DNA from: VXOZ01 sp965220045
GTDB taxonomy: Bacteria; Chloroflexota; UBA11872; VXOZ01
Reading direction: 5' to 3'
Length of the DNA stretch: 64,000 bases
Assembly: GCA_965220045.1 (NCBI GenBank)
Contig: OZ244803.1
Location: forward strand, 1,426,001 to 1,490,000
Part shown: positions 16,996-25,364 of the stretch, one piece after another
Numbering within the stretch: the stretch's first letter is position 1
How the letters are laid out: each line of letters begins with the position of its first letter
The notes under the pieces: model-generated
The model's input: only the letters and a program-made list of their open reading frames with translations
What the model was told of the DNA's origin: nothing
Databases searched by the model: none
Position numbers and translations under genes: made by a program

Positions 16996-18124
16996 ATGAA
17001 TGCTCCTCCACGGATCGGAATGCTCGGCATCGGGCAGCGCGGCTTGCAACACCTTGCCGCACTATGGCGTTTGCAGGAAGAAGGTCTGGTAGGCATCGCG
17101 GCACTCGGAGACATGCACGGGCCGAACCTTGATGAAGAGAAGATACGCCGCTTTGTGCCGGACTACCGGCAGGAGAAGATCCGATGCCATTCCGATCCCC
17201 ACGCGCTGCTGGCAGAAGATGGGCTCGACGCACTCTACGTTTGCATCCCGCCTAACCGCCACGATGGCGAGGTCGTCCGCGCCGCTGAGCGGGGCATTCA
17301 TCTCTTCGTCGAAAAACCCATGAGTCCTGGATATTGGCGAAGCTCGCGAGATGGACGCAGCCATCACACGCAGCGGCGTGCTCGCCGCCGTCGGCTTTCA
17401 ACAGCGCTACGATGCGTGGCACACGGCCATGCGCGAGTACCTGCAGGGCAAGCGCATCGTCATGGCCACTATGGTCCACACCAGCAACGTAGAGAATCAC
17501 AGTGTCAAGCACACGCCGACCGAAGCGCTTGGCGGGCCCGCCAGCCGGATATGGACAGCCTACCAAGAGTGGTCCGGCAACACGGTCGTAGAGGCAGGCA
17601 TTCACCAGACCGACCTGATGCGCTACTGGTGCGGTGAGATTGCAGGGGTGCAGGCGCGCTACGTGCCCCGCGCCCCCGACCTCATCGAGAGTGAAGGCGA
17701 CAATCCGATGGCATACAGCGTGACGTACACGTTCACGAACGGGGCGGTGGGACACCTCATTATGTCGCGTTTGGCACGAGTCCTTCATCAAGAACAGTAC
17801 ATGCATGTACTTTGGGATCACGGCCACCTGCGCTTGGAACCGGAAGGTCCGGCTGCCTACTTCTACGACGGTCCATATCCTCCCGCCTCGCGTCCCGCCT
17901 TAGAAGTCCTGCGGCATCCCTTAAAGGTAGAGAATCGCGGCGATGCCACCTTGGAAGTCAGTAGGGCTTTTGTTACTGCTCTAGCAGAGCAGGATCCCAG
18001 GCACATTCGCAGTTCATTTTCCGATGCGATGCGCAGTCTCGCGGCGGTATTGGGCGCCAATGTCTCCGCGCAGCGCAATGGAGCGCAGGTCTCCACAGAT
18101 GAGCTTCTGGATACCCTTGCATAG
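16996..18124 (+). pseudogene. Gfo/Idh/MocA-family oxidoreductase interrupted by a frameshift
   Basis: The first part encodes the NAD(P)-binding half (GMLGIGQRGLQHLA near the start, IHLFVEKPMS with the catalytic Lys). At 17326-17327 an extra C shifts the frame. Joining to the frame from about 17328 restores LDIGEAREMDAA and the full C-terminal half (GFQQRYD, WSGNTVVEAGIHQTDLMRYW). Total would be about 375 residues. Such proteins oxidise or reduce sugars or inositols. ATG 16996 has AGGAAGGGA upstream. One base change is all that breaks it, so recent inactivation or a sequencing error are both possible. Confidence 0.8.
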
Positions 18125-18229
18125 GTTATCGAAAAGAGTGCACAAATCACCCGGATTTGTAGACAAGCCAGATAGATTGTGAAATAATGCACATGCGCGA
18201 GAGACGCATGCACATGCACGTGAGAAGCT

Positions 18230-18258
18230 TTGAGGCGAGCATGAGCGTATGCTATACT
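18230..18258 (+). promoter_or_regulatory. Promoter of the ATP synthase operon
   Basis: TTGAGG (18230-18235), 17 bp, then TATACT (18253-18258) matches a sigma-70-type promoter and lies 24 bp before the first gene start. Just upstream, ATGCACATGC occurs twice (18187-18196 and 18208-18217), which may be a binding site or chance. Confidence 0.6.
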
Positions 18259-18281
18259 TGCTTGGCGCAAAAAGGGTAACG

Positions 18282-18509
18282 ATGCCGCCGCTGCCGAAGA
18301 AGCGCATCGAGTTAGGGCCGTTGCGCGCCGGTATGTTTGCCCTGCAGTTCGGGTTTGTTGTGGGCACGTTTGTGCTCGGCGGTGTTTGGGCGGGTAACTA
18401 CCTCGATGAACGGTTCGGCACTGGGCCGTTGCTTGTCATAGTAGGTATGCTGCTCGGTTTGTTGCTGAGTTTCGGTACGATCTATCAGCTCTTTCGATTG
18501 CAGATATAG
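18282..18509 (+). CDS. AtpZ/AtpI-like F0F1-ATPase accessory membrane protein
   Basis: 75 residues from ATG 18282 with AAAGGG upstream; the frame opens at 18249 but those residues overlap the promoter. Two membrane helices (QFGFVVGTFVLGGVWAG and LVIVGMLLGLLLSFGTIYQL) separated by a short loop with NYLDERFGTGP match the AtpZ/gene-1 family (AtpI-related) at the head of many atp operons. Members are thought to help c-ring assembly or ion supply. Followed 8 bp later by atpB. Confidence 0.85.
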   Translation: MPPLPKKRIELGPLRAGMFALQFGFVVGTFVLGGVWAGNYLDERFGTGPLLVIVGMLLGLLLSFGTIYQLFRLQI

Positions 18510-18517
18510 GGAGCGCT

Positions 18518-19285
18518 ATGGATTTCCTGGAAGTCATCGGCTTCAAGGGGCTGCACATATCACTGGCGGCGGAGCCGCTCTTTCACGTCGGGCCGATAAC
18601 GATCACGAACACCATCTTTACTGCTTGGATAGTCATGGTGCTCCTCGTGGTCGTTTCCTTTTTCGCGACCCGCAACATGCAATTGGTGCCGAGCGGCCTG
18701 CAGAACTTCGCTGAATCAATCGTTGGTATGCTCTACGAGATTGTTGAAGGCGTGGTAGGTGAGCGTGCGCGGATCGTCTTTCCCCTCATCGCCACCTTCT
18801 TCATCTACATCGTCGTGGCGAACTGGATGGGATTGCTGCCGGGCTTCAATAGCCTCGGCGTCTGGGGAGACGACGGGAAGGGACACGAGATCTTCATTCC
18901 CATTTTTCGCGCTGCCAACAGTGATCTCAATATGACCATTGGCATGGCGCTGATTGCGTTTATTCTCATTCACTCTGCCGGCATCATAATTCACAAGCCG
19001 TTGGGATATCTCAAGCATCTGGCAGGACCCCTTCCGATATTGATCCTCATTAACGTTGCGATTGAAGCCTTTGTACCGGTGTCGCTTTCCGTCCGGCTTT
19101 TCGGTAATATCTTTGCCGGTGAAGTGCTGCTCTTGGTGATGCGAGTACCGGTGGTTGGGGCCGCATTCATGTTGTTGGAAGTGCTATTCGGTCTCATCCA
19201 AGCGCTCATATTCACCATGCTCACCCTGATATTCCTCGGATTAGCCATGAGCGGTGAGCATGAGCACGAGGAAGCGCATAGCTAG
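18518..19285 (+). CDS. atpB: ATP synthase F0 subunit a
   Basis: 255 residues with five to six membrane helices. The segment LSVRLFGNIFAGEVLLLV contains the essential Arg that faces the c-ring carboxylate, and the C-terminal helix LIFTMLTLIFLGLAMSGEH is typical. Subunit a forms the two proton half-channels. Hydrophilic insertion around residue 110 (GVWGDDGKGHEI) lies in the usual variable loop. Confidence 0.96.
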   Translation: MDFLEVIGFKGLHISLAAEPLFHVGPITITNTIFTAWIVMVLLVVVSFFATRNMQLVPSGLQNFAESIVGMLYEIVEGVVGERARIVFPLIATFFIYIVVANWMGLLPGFNSLGVWGDDGKGHEIFIPIFRAANSDLNMTIGMALIAFILIHSAGIIIHKPLGYLKHLAGPLPILILINVAIEAFVPVSLSVRLFGNIFAGEVLLLVMRVPVVGAAFMLLEVLFGLIQALIFTMLTLIFLGLAMSGEHEHEEAHS

Positions 19286-19360
19286 GTTTCAGTTTTCGTG
19301 TAAGTGCAGAGCAATTAGGTACCGATCCAGTAGTGATCAGTATAAGGAGAAAGGGTATCC

Positions 19361-19591
19361 ATGGATCCGGAAACTGCTGCAAAATTGGCTGCGGGCATCG
19401 CTATGGGTGTTGGCGCCATCGGTCCCGGTCTGGGCATTGGTATTGCCGTGCGCGGCGCGATGGAGGCGATTGGACGCAACCCGGAAGCCGCGAATGATGT
19501 CCGCAACACGCTAATCATTGGTGCGGGTCTGGCGGAAGCAATCGCGATCTATTCGTTGCTCACCGCAATCCTGCTGATTTTCCTCGGGTAA
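19361..19591 (+). CDS. atpE: ATP synthase F0 subunit c
   Basis: 76 residues forming the two-helix hairpin of the rotor ring. The glycine-rich first helix (IGPGLGIGIAVRG), the polar loop RNPEAA and the second helix with the ion-carrying Glu in GAGLAEAIAIYSL are present. Residues that coordinate sodium in Na+-type rings (Gln in helix 1, Ser/Thr after the Glu) are Ile and Ala here, so a proton-driven ring is inferred. A good AAGGAGAAAGGG precedes the ATG. Confidence 0.97.
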   Translation: MDPETAAKLAAGIAMGVGAIGPGLGIGIAVRGAMEAIGRNPEAANDVRNTLIIGAGLAEAIAIYSLLTAILLIFLG

Positions 19592-19662
19592 TGCACCCAG
19601 GCACTGAACAGCACGTTCAGGCAGGAAACGAGACACATTAGGCAAAAGGGAGAGAGAAGCCT

Positions 19663-20181
19663 ATGGGCGAGCTTGGGATCAACCCGACGTACCTCGCCTT
19701 TCAGATCATAAACTTTCTGCTTCTTGCACTCTTGCTCCACCGCCTTCTCTACCGGCCCGTGCTCAACATGCTGGACCAGCGGAAAGAGCGCATCCGGGAA
19801 GGTCAGGAAGCGGCGCAGCAGGCCCGAACCGAGGCAGAAGAACTGCGCCAGGAATATGAGCGCCAGTTAGAAGAGTCGCGTACGCACGCGCGGAAGATCC
19901 TCGATGATGCCGCCGCTGCCGCTGAGCGCTTGCGTGAAGAGAGTGTCGCCAACGCCCAGCAGGAAGCGCAGCGCATTCTTGAGAGAGGTAAAGAAGAGCT
20001 TCGTACCGAAATTGAGCACGCCCGCCGTGAATTGCGGCAGGAAGTCGCGGTGCTTTCTGTGGCGGTGGCGGGGAAGCTCATTCAGGAAAGTCTCGATACT
20101 GAGAAGAATCGTGAGCTTGCGTCGCGTCTCGTTGCAGACTTGGAAGAGTCTTCGAAGCAGTCTTCGGAGAAGTCATCGTGA
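19663..20181 (+). CDS. atpF: ATP synthase F0 subunit b
   Basis: 172 residues: one N-terminal membrane helix (FQIINFLLLALLLHRLLYRP) followed by a long charged, Ala/Glu/Arg-rich coiled coil that forms the peripheral stalk. Its TGA stop overlaps the GTG start of atpH (GTGA). The single b gene, rather than a b/b' pair, implies a b2 homodimer. Confidence 0.96.
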   Translation: MGELGINPTYLAFQIINFLLLALLLHRLLYRPVLNMLDQRKERIREGQEAAQQARTEAEELRQEYERQLEESRTHARKILDDAAAAAERLREESVANAQQEAQRILERGKEELRTEIEHARRELRQEVAVLSVAVAGKLIQESLDTEKNRELASRLVADLEESSKQSSEKSS

Positions 20182-20711
20182 GCACCGCGATCAATGTACG
20201 CCGCTACACACGCGGCGTACTGGAGTTTGCGCAGCAAACGAAGACGCTCGACCAGTGGCGAGGCGACATGGCCGTACTGCGGGTCTTGGGCGAGGAACGG
20301 GCTATCCGGCAATTCCTGGAAGATCCGCGCATTTCGGTGGCAGATCGTTTGGCGACGGTCGTTCGGTCCGTCGGCGACCGGCTCTCTGAAGCGGGCCGGG
20401 AGTTGCTGGGCATTCTGATTGAAGATCGTGCAGTGCGAGTTTTGCCGCAACTTGCCCGGCAAGTGCTGCGCGAGGCTGACCGCATTGAAGGAATCGCCCG
20501 CATTCAGGTAACCAGTGCAGAGCCGTTGACTGACGAACTGCGTCAGCAGTTGCGGGGCGCCCTGGGACGAGACGGGCGCACGGTATTTTTGGAAGAAACG
20601 GTGGACCCCGCCATCATTGGCGGCCTTATCCTACGTGAAGAAGACCGACTGCTAGACCTCAGCGTCCACGCATCGCTTCGAGCGATGGAGGAGCAACTGG
20701 CGCGCGTGTGA
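20178..20711 (+). CDS. atpH: ATP synthase F1 subunit delta
   Basis: 177 residues starting with a GTG that overlaps the atpF stop. The N-terminal helical domain opens with VRRYTRGVLEFAQQ, and the C-terminal domain carries the family motif GGLILREEDRLLDLSVHASL. Delta links the peripheral stalk to the top of the alpha/beta hexamer. The hydrophobic face is somewhat more acidic than in E. coli, but length and motifs are normal. Confidence 0.95.
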   Translation: MSTAINVRRYTRGVLEFAQQTKTLDQWRGDMAVLRVLGEERAIRQFLEDPRISVADRLATVVRSVGDRLSEAGRELLGILIEDRAVRVLPQLARQVLREADRIEGIARIQVTSAEPLTDELRQQLRGALGRDGRTVFLEETVDPAIIGGLILREEDRLLDLSVHASLRAMEEQLARV

Positions 20712-20742
20712 ATGAGCGCGCTTGAAAAGGAGAGAGGGCCTC

Positions 20743-22275
20743 TTGAGTATCAAGTCAGAAGATATTGCCTCTGCGCTGCGCCAGCAGATTGAAGCGTTTG
20801 ATCGCCCCAGCGAGGCGGTGGACGTAGGCACCGTGGTTGAGGCGGGAGACGGCATCGCGCGTGTCTTCGGCCTGTCCGGAGTCATGAGCAGCGAAATCCT
20901 GGAGTTTTCCAACGGTGTTTTTGGCTTGGCGCTCAACCTGGAGGAAGACACCGTCGGCGCGGTCATCATGGGCCCCTATGAGGACATCAAGGAAGGCGAC
21001 GAGGTTCAAGGCACGGGCCGTGTGATGTCCGTCCCCATCGGACCTGAATTGACGGGCCGGGTAGTGAATTCGCTGGGCCAGCCGGTAGACGGCAAAGGGC
21101 CAATCAACACATCGGAAACCAGCGTTATCGAGAAAGTGGCCCCGGGCGTCGTCACGCGCGAAAGCGTGAACGTCCCACTGCAGACCGGCATCAAGGCCAT
21201 CGATTCCATGATTCCGATCGGCCGCGGCCAGCGCGAGCTTATCATCGGCGACCGCCAGACCGGCAAGACGGCAATTGCGCTTGACACCATCATCAGCCAA
21301 AAGGGCAAAGGCGTAATCTGCATCTACGTTGCCATCGGCCAGAAAGAGTCCGACATTGCCAACGTGATGACGATCCTCGACCGACACGGCGCGATGGATC
21401 ACACGATTATTGTTGCCGCGGGCGCTTCCGATCCCGCCGCCCTGCTCTACCTGGCGCCCTTTGCCGGCTGCACCATGGGAGAATACTTCCGGGACAAGGG
21501 TGAGGATGCCCTGGTCATCTACGACGACCTCAGCAAGCATGCGTGGGCCTATCGTCAGGTCTCCCTTCTGCTTAGGCGCCCGCCCGGACGGGAAGCCTAT
21601 CCTGGCGATGTCTTCTACTTGCATTCCCGCCTCCTCGAACGGGCTTCCTGCCTCAACGAAAACTACGGCGGCGGCACGCTGACGGCGCTCCCCATCATCG
21701 AGACGCAGGCCGGTGACGTGTCGGCGTATATTCCGACTAATGTGATCTCGATTACGGACGGACAGATTTACCTGGAGCCGGACCTCTTCTACGCGGGTCA
21801 AAGACCGGCGGTGAATGCCGGTATTTCCGTGTCCCGTGTTGGCGGCGATGCACAGATCAAGGCGATGAAACAGGTGGCCGGCCGGCTGCGTTTGGATATG
21901 GCACAGTACCGCGAACTCGCCGCCTTTGCGCAAATTGGTTCCGATCTCGACCGTGTGACGCGGCAGCAACTTGAACGCGGCCAGCGTGCCATGGAAATCC
22001 TGAAGCAGCCTCAGTATGTCCCGCTGCCAGTAGAGAACCAGGTAATCAGCATCTTTGCCTTGAACGGCGGTGAGTTAGATGATGTCGCCGTTGCAGACGT
22101 CAGCCGTTTCGAGACCGAGCTCCTGCAGTACATTGCGTCCAGCCACCCGGCATTGGCAGAAGAGATAAGAGAATCCCAGGAACTCTCAGACGATTTGGAA
22201 GAGAAGCTGGGAGCAGCGATTCAGCAATTCAAGCAGGATGTCTTCCAGGCCTCCGTGCAAACAGGAGCAGCGTAA
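20743..22275 (+). CDS. atpA: ATP synthase F1 subunit alpha
   Basis: 510 residues. A TTG start at 20743 is chosen because AAGGAGAG stands about 8 nt before it; an in-frame TTG at 20722 would place that site inside the gene. The Walker A motif GDRQTGKT (about residues 169-176) and the segment ALVIYDDLSKHA are intact, and the noncatalytic nucleotide-site signature PPGREAYPGDVFYLHSRLLE is present. The stop directly abuts the atpG start. Confidence 0.97.
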   Translation: MSIKSEDIASALRQQIEAFDRPSEAVDVGTVVEAGDGIARVFGLSGVMSSEILEFSNGVFGLALNLEEDTVGAVIMGPYEDIKEGDEVQGTGRVMSVPIGPELTGRVVNSLGQPVDGKGPINTSETSVIEKVAPGVVTRESVNVPLQTGIKAIDSMIPIGRGQRELIIGDRQTGKTAIALDTIISQKGKGVICIYVAIGQKESDIANVMTILDRHGAMDHTIIVAAGASDPAALLYLAPFAGCTMGEYFRDKGEDALVIYDDLSKHAWAYRQVSLLLRRPPGREAYPGDVFYLHSRLLERASCLNENYGGGTLTALPIIETQAGDVSAYIPTNVISITDGQIYLEPDLFYAGQRPAVNAGISVSRVGGDAQIKAMKQVAGRLRLDMAQYRELAAFAQIGSDLDRVTRQQLERGQRAMEILKQPQYVPLPVENQVISIFALNGGELDDVAVADVSRFETELLQYIASSHPALAEEIRESQELSDDLEEKLGAAIQQFKQDVFQASVQTGAA

Positions 22276-23157
22276 GTGCCGAGTATCCGTCAACTGCGGC
22301 GGCGCATCCGGGGTGTTCAGAACACCCGGCAGATCACGCGCGCGATGGAACTCGTGGCCTCGAGCCGCTTGCGGCGCGCGCAGGAGCGCGTGCTCGCCTC
22401 ACGCCCGTATGCGGAGCGGATTCGAGCCGTCATCAGCAATCTCGCGACGGTGAGCGGCGCACAGGAACTGCACCCCTTGCTGCAAGTGCGCCCCGTTTCA
22501 CATGCCGCGCTGATCTTGTTCACCACCAGCCGCGGCCTGTGCGGCAGCCTGAATTCCAATATGGTGCGGGCGGCGGTGCGCTTCGTTCTCGAGCGCGGCG
22601 TATCCGTGGACATCATAGCCGTAGGCACCAAGGGCCCGGCCTTGCTGCGGTCTGTCGGCCTCAGCGACGCGGTTGCCGCCCAATACCAGGACTTGGGCAA
22701 CTACCCCAACGTGGCGGATATCCTGCCGATTTCCCGCAGCACCATAGATGGCTTTGTTAGCGGAAAGTACGATGAAGTCTACGTAGGCTACTCGCAATTC
22801 GTAAACCTCATGCGGCAGGAGCCAACCTTGTTGCGCATTTTGCCAATTTCACCGGAGGACTATGAGACCGAGGCCGCGAGTGCCTACCATCAGGTGGATT
22901 ACATCTATGAGCCCGACCCAGATGACGTACTCTCCACTCTCTTGCCGCGATTCATAGAAGCCCAAGTGTACCGGGCGTTGCTGGAGAGCATTGCCAGCGA
23001 GCATAGCGCCCGCATGATCGCGATGCGCAACGCCACTGAGAATGCGGAGGAAATCCTGCAGGACCTGACGCTCACCTACAACAAGGTACGCCAGACCGCG
23101 ATCACGAACGAGGTTATAGAAATTGCGACGGCAGCGAAAGCCATTGCCGGAGCATAG
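22276..23157 (+). CDS. atpG: ATP synthase F1 subunit gamma
   Basis: 293 residues with a GTG start directly after the atpA stop. The N-terminal helix PSIRQLRRRIRGVQNTRQIT and the C-terminal helix IAMRNATENAEEILQDLTL with NKVRQTAITNEVIEI form the coiled-coil rotor shaft. Middle Rossmann-like domain contains TTSRGLCGSLNSN. Length and both ends are standard. Confidence 0.97.
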   Translation: MPSIRQLRRRIRGVQNTRQITRAMELVASSRLRRAQERVLASRPYAERIRAVISNLATVSGAQELHPLLQVRPVSHAALILFTTSRGLCGSLNSNMVRAAVRFVLERGVSVDIIAVGTKGPALLRSVGLSDAVAAQYQDLGNYPNVADILPISRSTIDGFVSGKYDEVYVGYSQFVNLMRQEPTLLRILPISPEDYETEAASAYHQVDYIYEPDPDDVLSTLLPRFIEAQVYRALLESIASEHSARMIAMRNATENAEEILQDLTLTYNKVRQTAITNEVIEIATAAKAIAGA

Positions 23158-23204
23158 CGTTGTTTATATTGGCAGCAGCGAGCCAGAGTTAGGAGCAAAC
23201 ACCC

Positions 23205-24626
23205 ATGGCAGTTGAAGCGGAAGCCACGGTGAAGGGCCGCGTAGTCCAGGTACTTGGCCCGGTCGTTGACATTGAGTTCCCGCAAGGCCATCTTCCCACC
23301 ATTCACAATGCAATCGAACTGCAAACACCGGAAGGTGAGCGGCTCGTGCTTGAAGTGGAGCAGCACCTTGGCAATGACTGGGTGCGCTGCGTCGCCATGG
23401 GCCCGACGGAGGGCCTGCGGCGGGGTGTTGAGGTTACGGATACCGGCTCACCAATTCAGATGCCGGTAGGTGAATCAACGCTGGGGCGCATCTTCAACGT
23501 CATCGGCGAGGTCGTCGACGGCGGGGAACCGGTAGAAAACACCGACACGTACCCGATCCATCGCAGTTCGCCCAGCTTGGAAGAGCAGAGCATCGAGGCC
23601 GAGGTCTTCGAGACCGGCTTGAAGGTTGTTGACCTCGTCTGCCCGTTTAGGCGCGGCGGCAAGATCGCGGTCTTTGGCGGCGCTGGCGTCGGCAAGACGG
23701 TCATCATTATGGAATTGATCCGCAATGCCGCGGCCGAGCATCAAGGTTACTCCGTGTTCTGCGGCGTCGGCGAACGGACTCGCGAAGGCAACGACCTCTG
23801 GAACGAAATGCGCGAAGCTGGCGTGCTCGATAAGACCGTCATGGTCTTCGGACAGATGAATGAACCGCCCGGCGCGCGCCTGCGCGTCGGCCTGACCGGC
23901 CTCACCGTTGCCGAGTATTTCCGTGATAGCCAAGGGCTTGACCTGTTGCTCTTCATCGACAACATATTCCGCTTTACCCAGGCAGGTTCGGAGGTATCCG
24001 CCATGCTGGGGCGCATGCCTTCAGCGGTGGGTTATCAGCCAACCTTGGCAACGGAGATGGGTCAGCTCCAGGAGCGCATCACATCCACCAAACGCGGCGC
24101 CATCACCAGCCTGCAAGCGGTGTACGTACCGGCCGACGACTATACGGACCCGGCGCCGGTCACCACCTTCGCCCACTTGGACGCCTCCATCAGACTCGAG
24201 CGCGCCATATCCGAGCGCGGGATCTACCCCGCCATCGACCCGCTAGGATCGACGTCTCGAGTCCTCGATCCAACGGTGGTTGGCGAAGAGCATTACCAAG
24301 TTGCGCGGCAAGTGCAGCAGGTGCTCCAGCGCTACCAGGACTTGCAGGACATCATTGCTATTCTTGGCGTCGAAGAACTTTCGGAAGAAGACAAGCTCAC
24401 CGTGGCGCGGGCGCGCCGCATGGAGCGCTTCCTCTCGCAACCGATGTTTGTTGCGGAGGCATTCACCGGCATGCCGGGCAAGTACGTTTCCATTGCCGAA
24501 ACCGTTCGGGGCTTCAAGGAAATCCTGGAGGGCAAACACGACGATCTGCCCGAGCAAGCATTCTACATGACGGGTACTATTGACGAGGTTGTCGAGAACG
24601 CTGAGCAAATGCAGCAAGAGTCCTAG
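23205..24626 (+). CDS. atpD: ATP synthase F1 subunit beta (catalytic)
   Basis: 473 residues. Walker A GGAGVGKT (about 157-164), the catalytic Glu in GVGERTREGNDLW, Walker B LLLFIDNIFRF and the torque-helix motif EELSEED are intact. Beta carries the catalytic nucleotide sites. It follows atpG by 47 bp and is followed by a 120-bp spacer with two hairpins before atpC. Confidence 0.98.
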   Translation: MAVEAEATVKGRVVQVLGPVVDIEFPQGHLPTIHNAIELQTPEGERLVLEVEQHLGNDWVRCVAMGPTEGLRRGVEVTDTGSPIQMPVGESTLGRIFNVIGEVVDGGEPVENTDTYPIHRSSPSLEEQSIEAEVFETGLKVVDLVCPFRRGGKIAVFGGAGVGKTVIIMELIRNAAAEHQGYSVFCGVGERTREGNDLWNEMREAGVLDKTVMVFGQMNEPPGARLRVGLTGLTVAEYFRDSQGLDLLLFIDNIFRFTQAGSEVSAMLGRMPSAVGYQPTLATEMGQLQERITSTKRGAITSLQAVYVPADDYTDPAPVTTFAHLDASIRLERAISERGIYPAIDPLGSTSRVLDPTVVGEEHYQVARQVQQVLQRYQDLQDIIAILGVEELSEEDKLTVARARRMERFLSQPMFVAEAFTGMPGKYVSIAETVRGFKEILEGKHDDLPEQAFYMTGTIDEVVENAEQMQQES

Positions 24627-24637
24627 TTGCTGCCGTT

Positions 24638-24727
24638 TCCCGGTGGATTCCGCAAGGAGCTGGGAACCGGGATGGTTACTGCTCCCCGGGGAAGAGGACT
24701 AAAGCCTGCCCCGTGCTTGACACGGGG
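24638..24727. repeat. Two hairpin-forming palindromes between atpD and atpC
   Basis: TCCCGGT (24638-24644) pairs with ACCGGGA (24666-24672), and CCCCGTG (24709-24715) pairs with CACGGGG (24721-24727) over a 5-nt loop. The second resembles short interspersed palindromes found in intergenic DNA. They may attenuate or stabilise the mRNA between beta and epsilon; no U-tract marks a terminator. Confidence 0.5.
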
Positions 24728-24746
24728 ATGAGGGTGAAAGGGTACA

Positions 24747-25181
24747 ATGGCATCGCTTCGCCTAGAGATCATTACCGCTGAACGCATTGTCCTTACGGAA
24801 GAAGCAGTTTCTTCTGTGCGCGTGCCGGCGTCGGAAGGCATTGTGGGAATACTGCCGCGCCACGCGCCGTTGATGACGACGTTGGCCCCCGGTGAACTCA
24901 TTCTTCGCAAGGGGGAGGAAGAAGAGTCTTTCTTTGTGACCGGCGGCTTCTTGGAGGTCCGGGACAATCACATTGCCGTCCTGGCAGACGCCTCTGAACG
25001 CGCCGAGGAAATCGATGTCGACCGGGCGGAGGAGGCGCGCCAACGCGCCGAAGAGGCCCTGAAAGAAAGACGTGACAGTGCGGAACTTGCTGCCGCCGAG
25101 GCAGCTATGCGGCGCGCATTGATACGGTTGCGCCTGGCACAGCGAGCGCGAGGCAGACGAGGCACTTCCCGGGCACAGTAG
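24747..25181 (+). CDS. atpC: ATP synthase F1 subunit epsilon
   Basis: 144 residues. The N-terminal beta-sandwich has the family segments SEGIVGILPRHAPLMTTLAPGE (shown across 20 residues: IVGILPRHAPLMTTLAPG) and FFVTGGFLEVRDNHIAVLA. The C-terminal two-helix domain (DRAEEARQRAEEAL..AAMRRALIRL) is complete, so inhibition of ATP hydrolysis by the extended helices is possible. GAAAGGG precedes the ATG by 4 nt. Last gene of the operon. Confidence 0.95.
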   Translation: MASLRLEIITAERIVLTEEAVSSVRVPASEGIVGILPRHAPLMTTLAPGELILRKGEEEESFFVTGGFLEVRDNHIAVLADASERAEEIDVDRAEEARQRAEEALKERRDSAELAAAEAAMRRALIRLRLAQRARGRRGTSRAQ

Positions 25182-25364
25182 ACTGAGCAGAAGCGAAACC
25201 AGTTTCCGTATCGTATACTGTGAGTGGTGCGGACAACGATACGGCACGACCCACCATACTACTTACCGCTATATCCGAACTCCAGCCACCTCTTTGCCAA
25301 CCGATAGCCGAGAACGGCTGTACGAGCATCGGCGCACGCCCTTCTTCAGAAAGGACTCCCACGC

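Noticed and set aside
16933..18124. Two separate overlapping genes in the Gfo/Idh region
   Set aside because: The halves complete each other at one base; a single frameshifted gene explains both.
18187..18217. CRISPR-like repeat from two ATGCACATGC copies
   Set aside because: Only two short copies with no spacer array; also no cas genes in the window.
20755..21969. 404-codon minus-strand frame opposite atpA
   Set aside because: It is the mirror of a strongly conserved gene; no family features and wrong composition.
25191..25219. Promoter of murA with TATACT
   Set aside because: No acceptable -35 box; kept only as a remark under murA.
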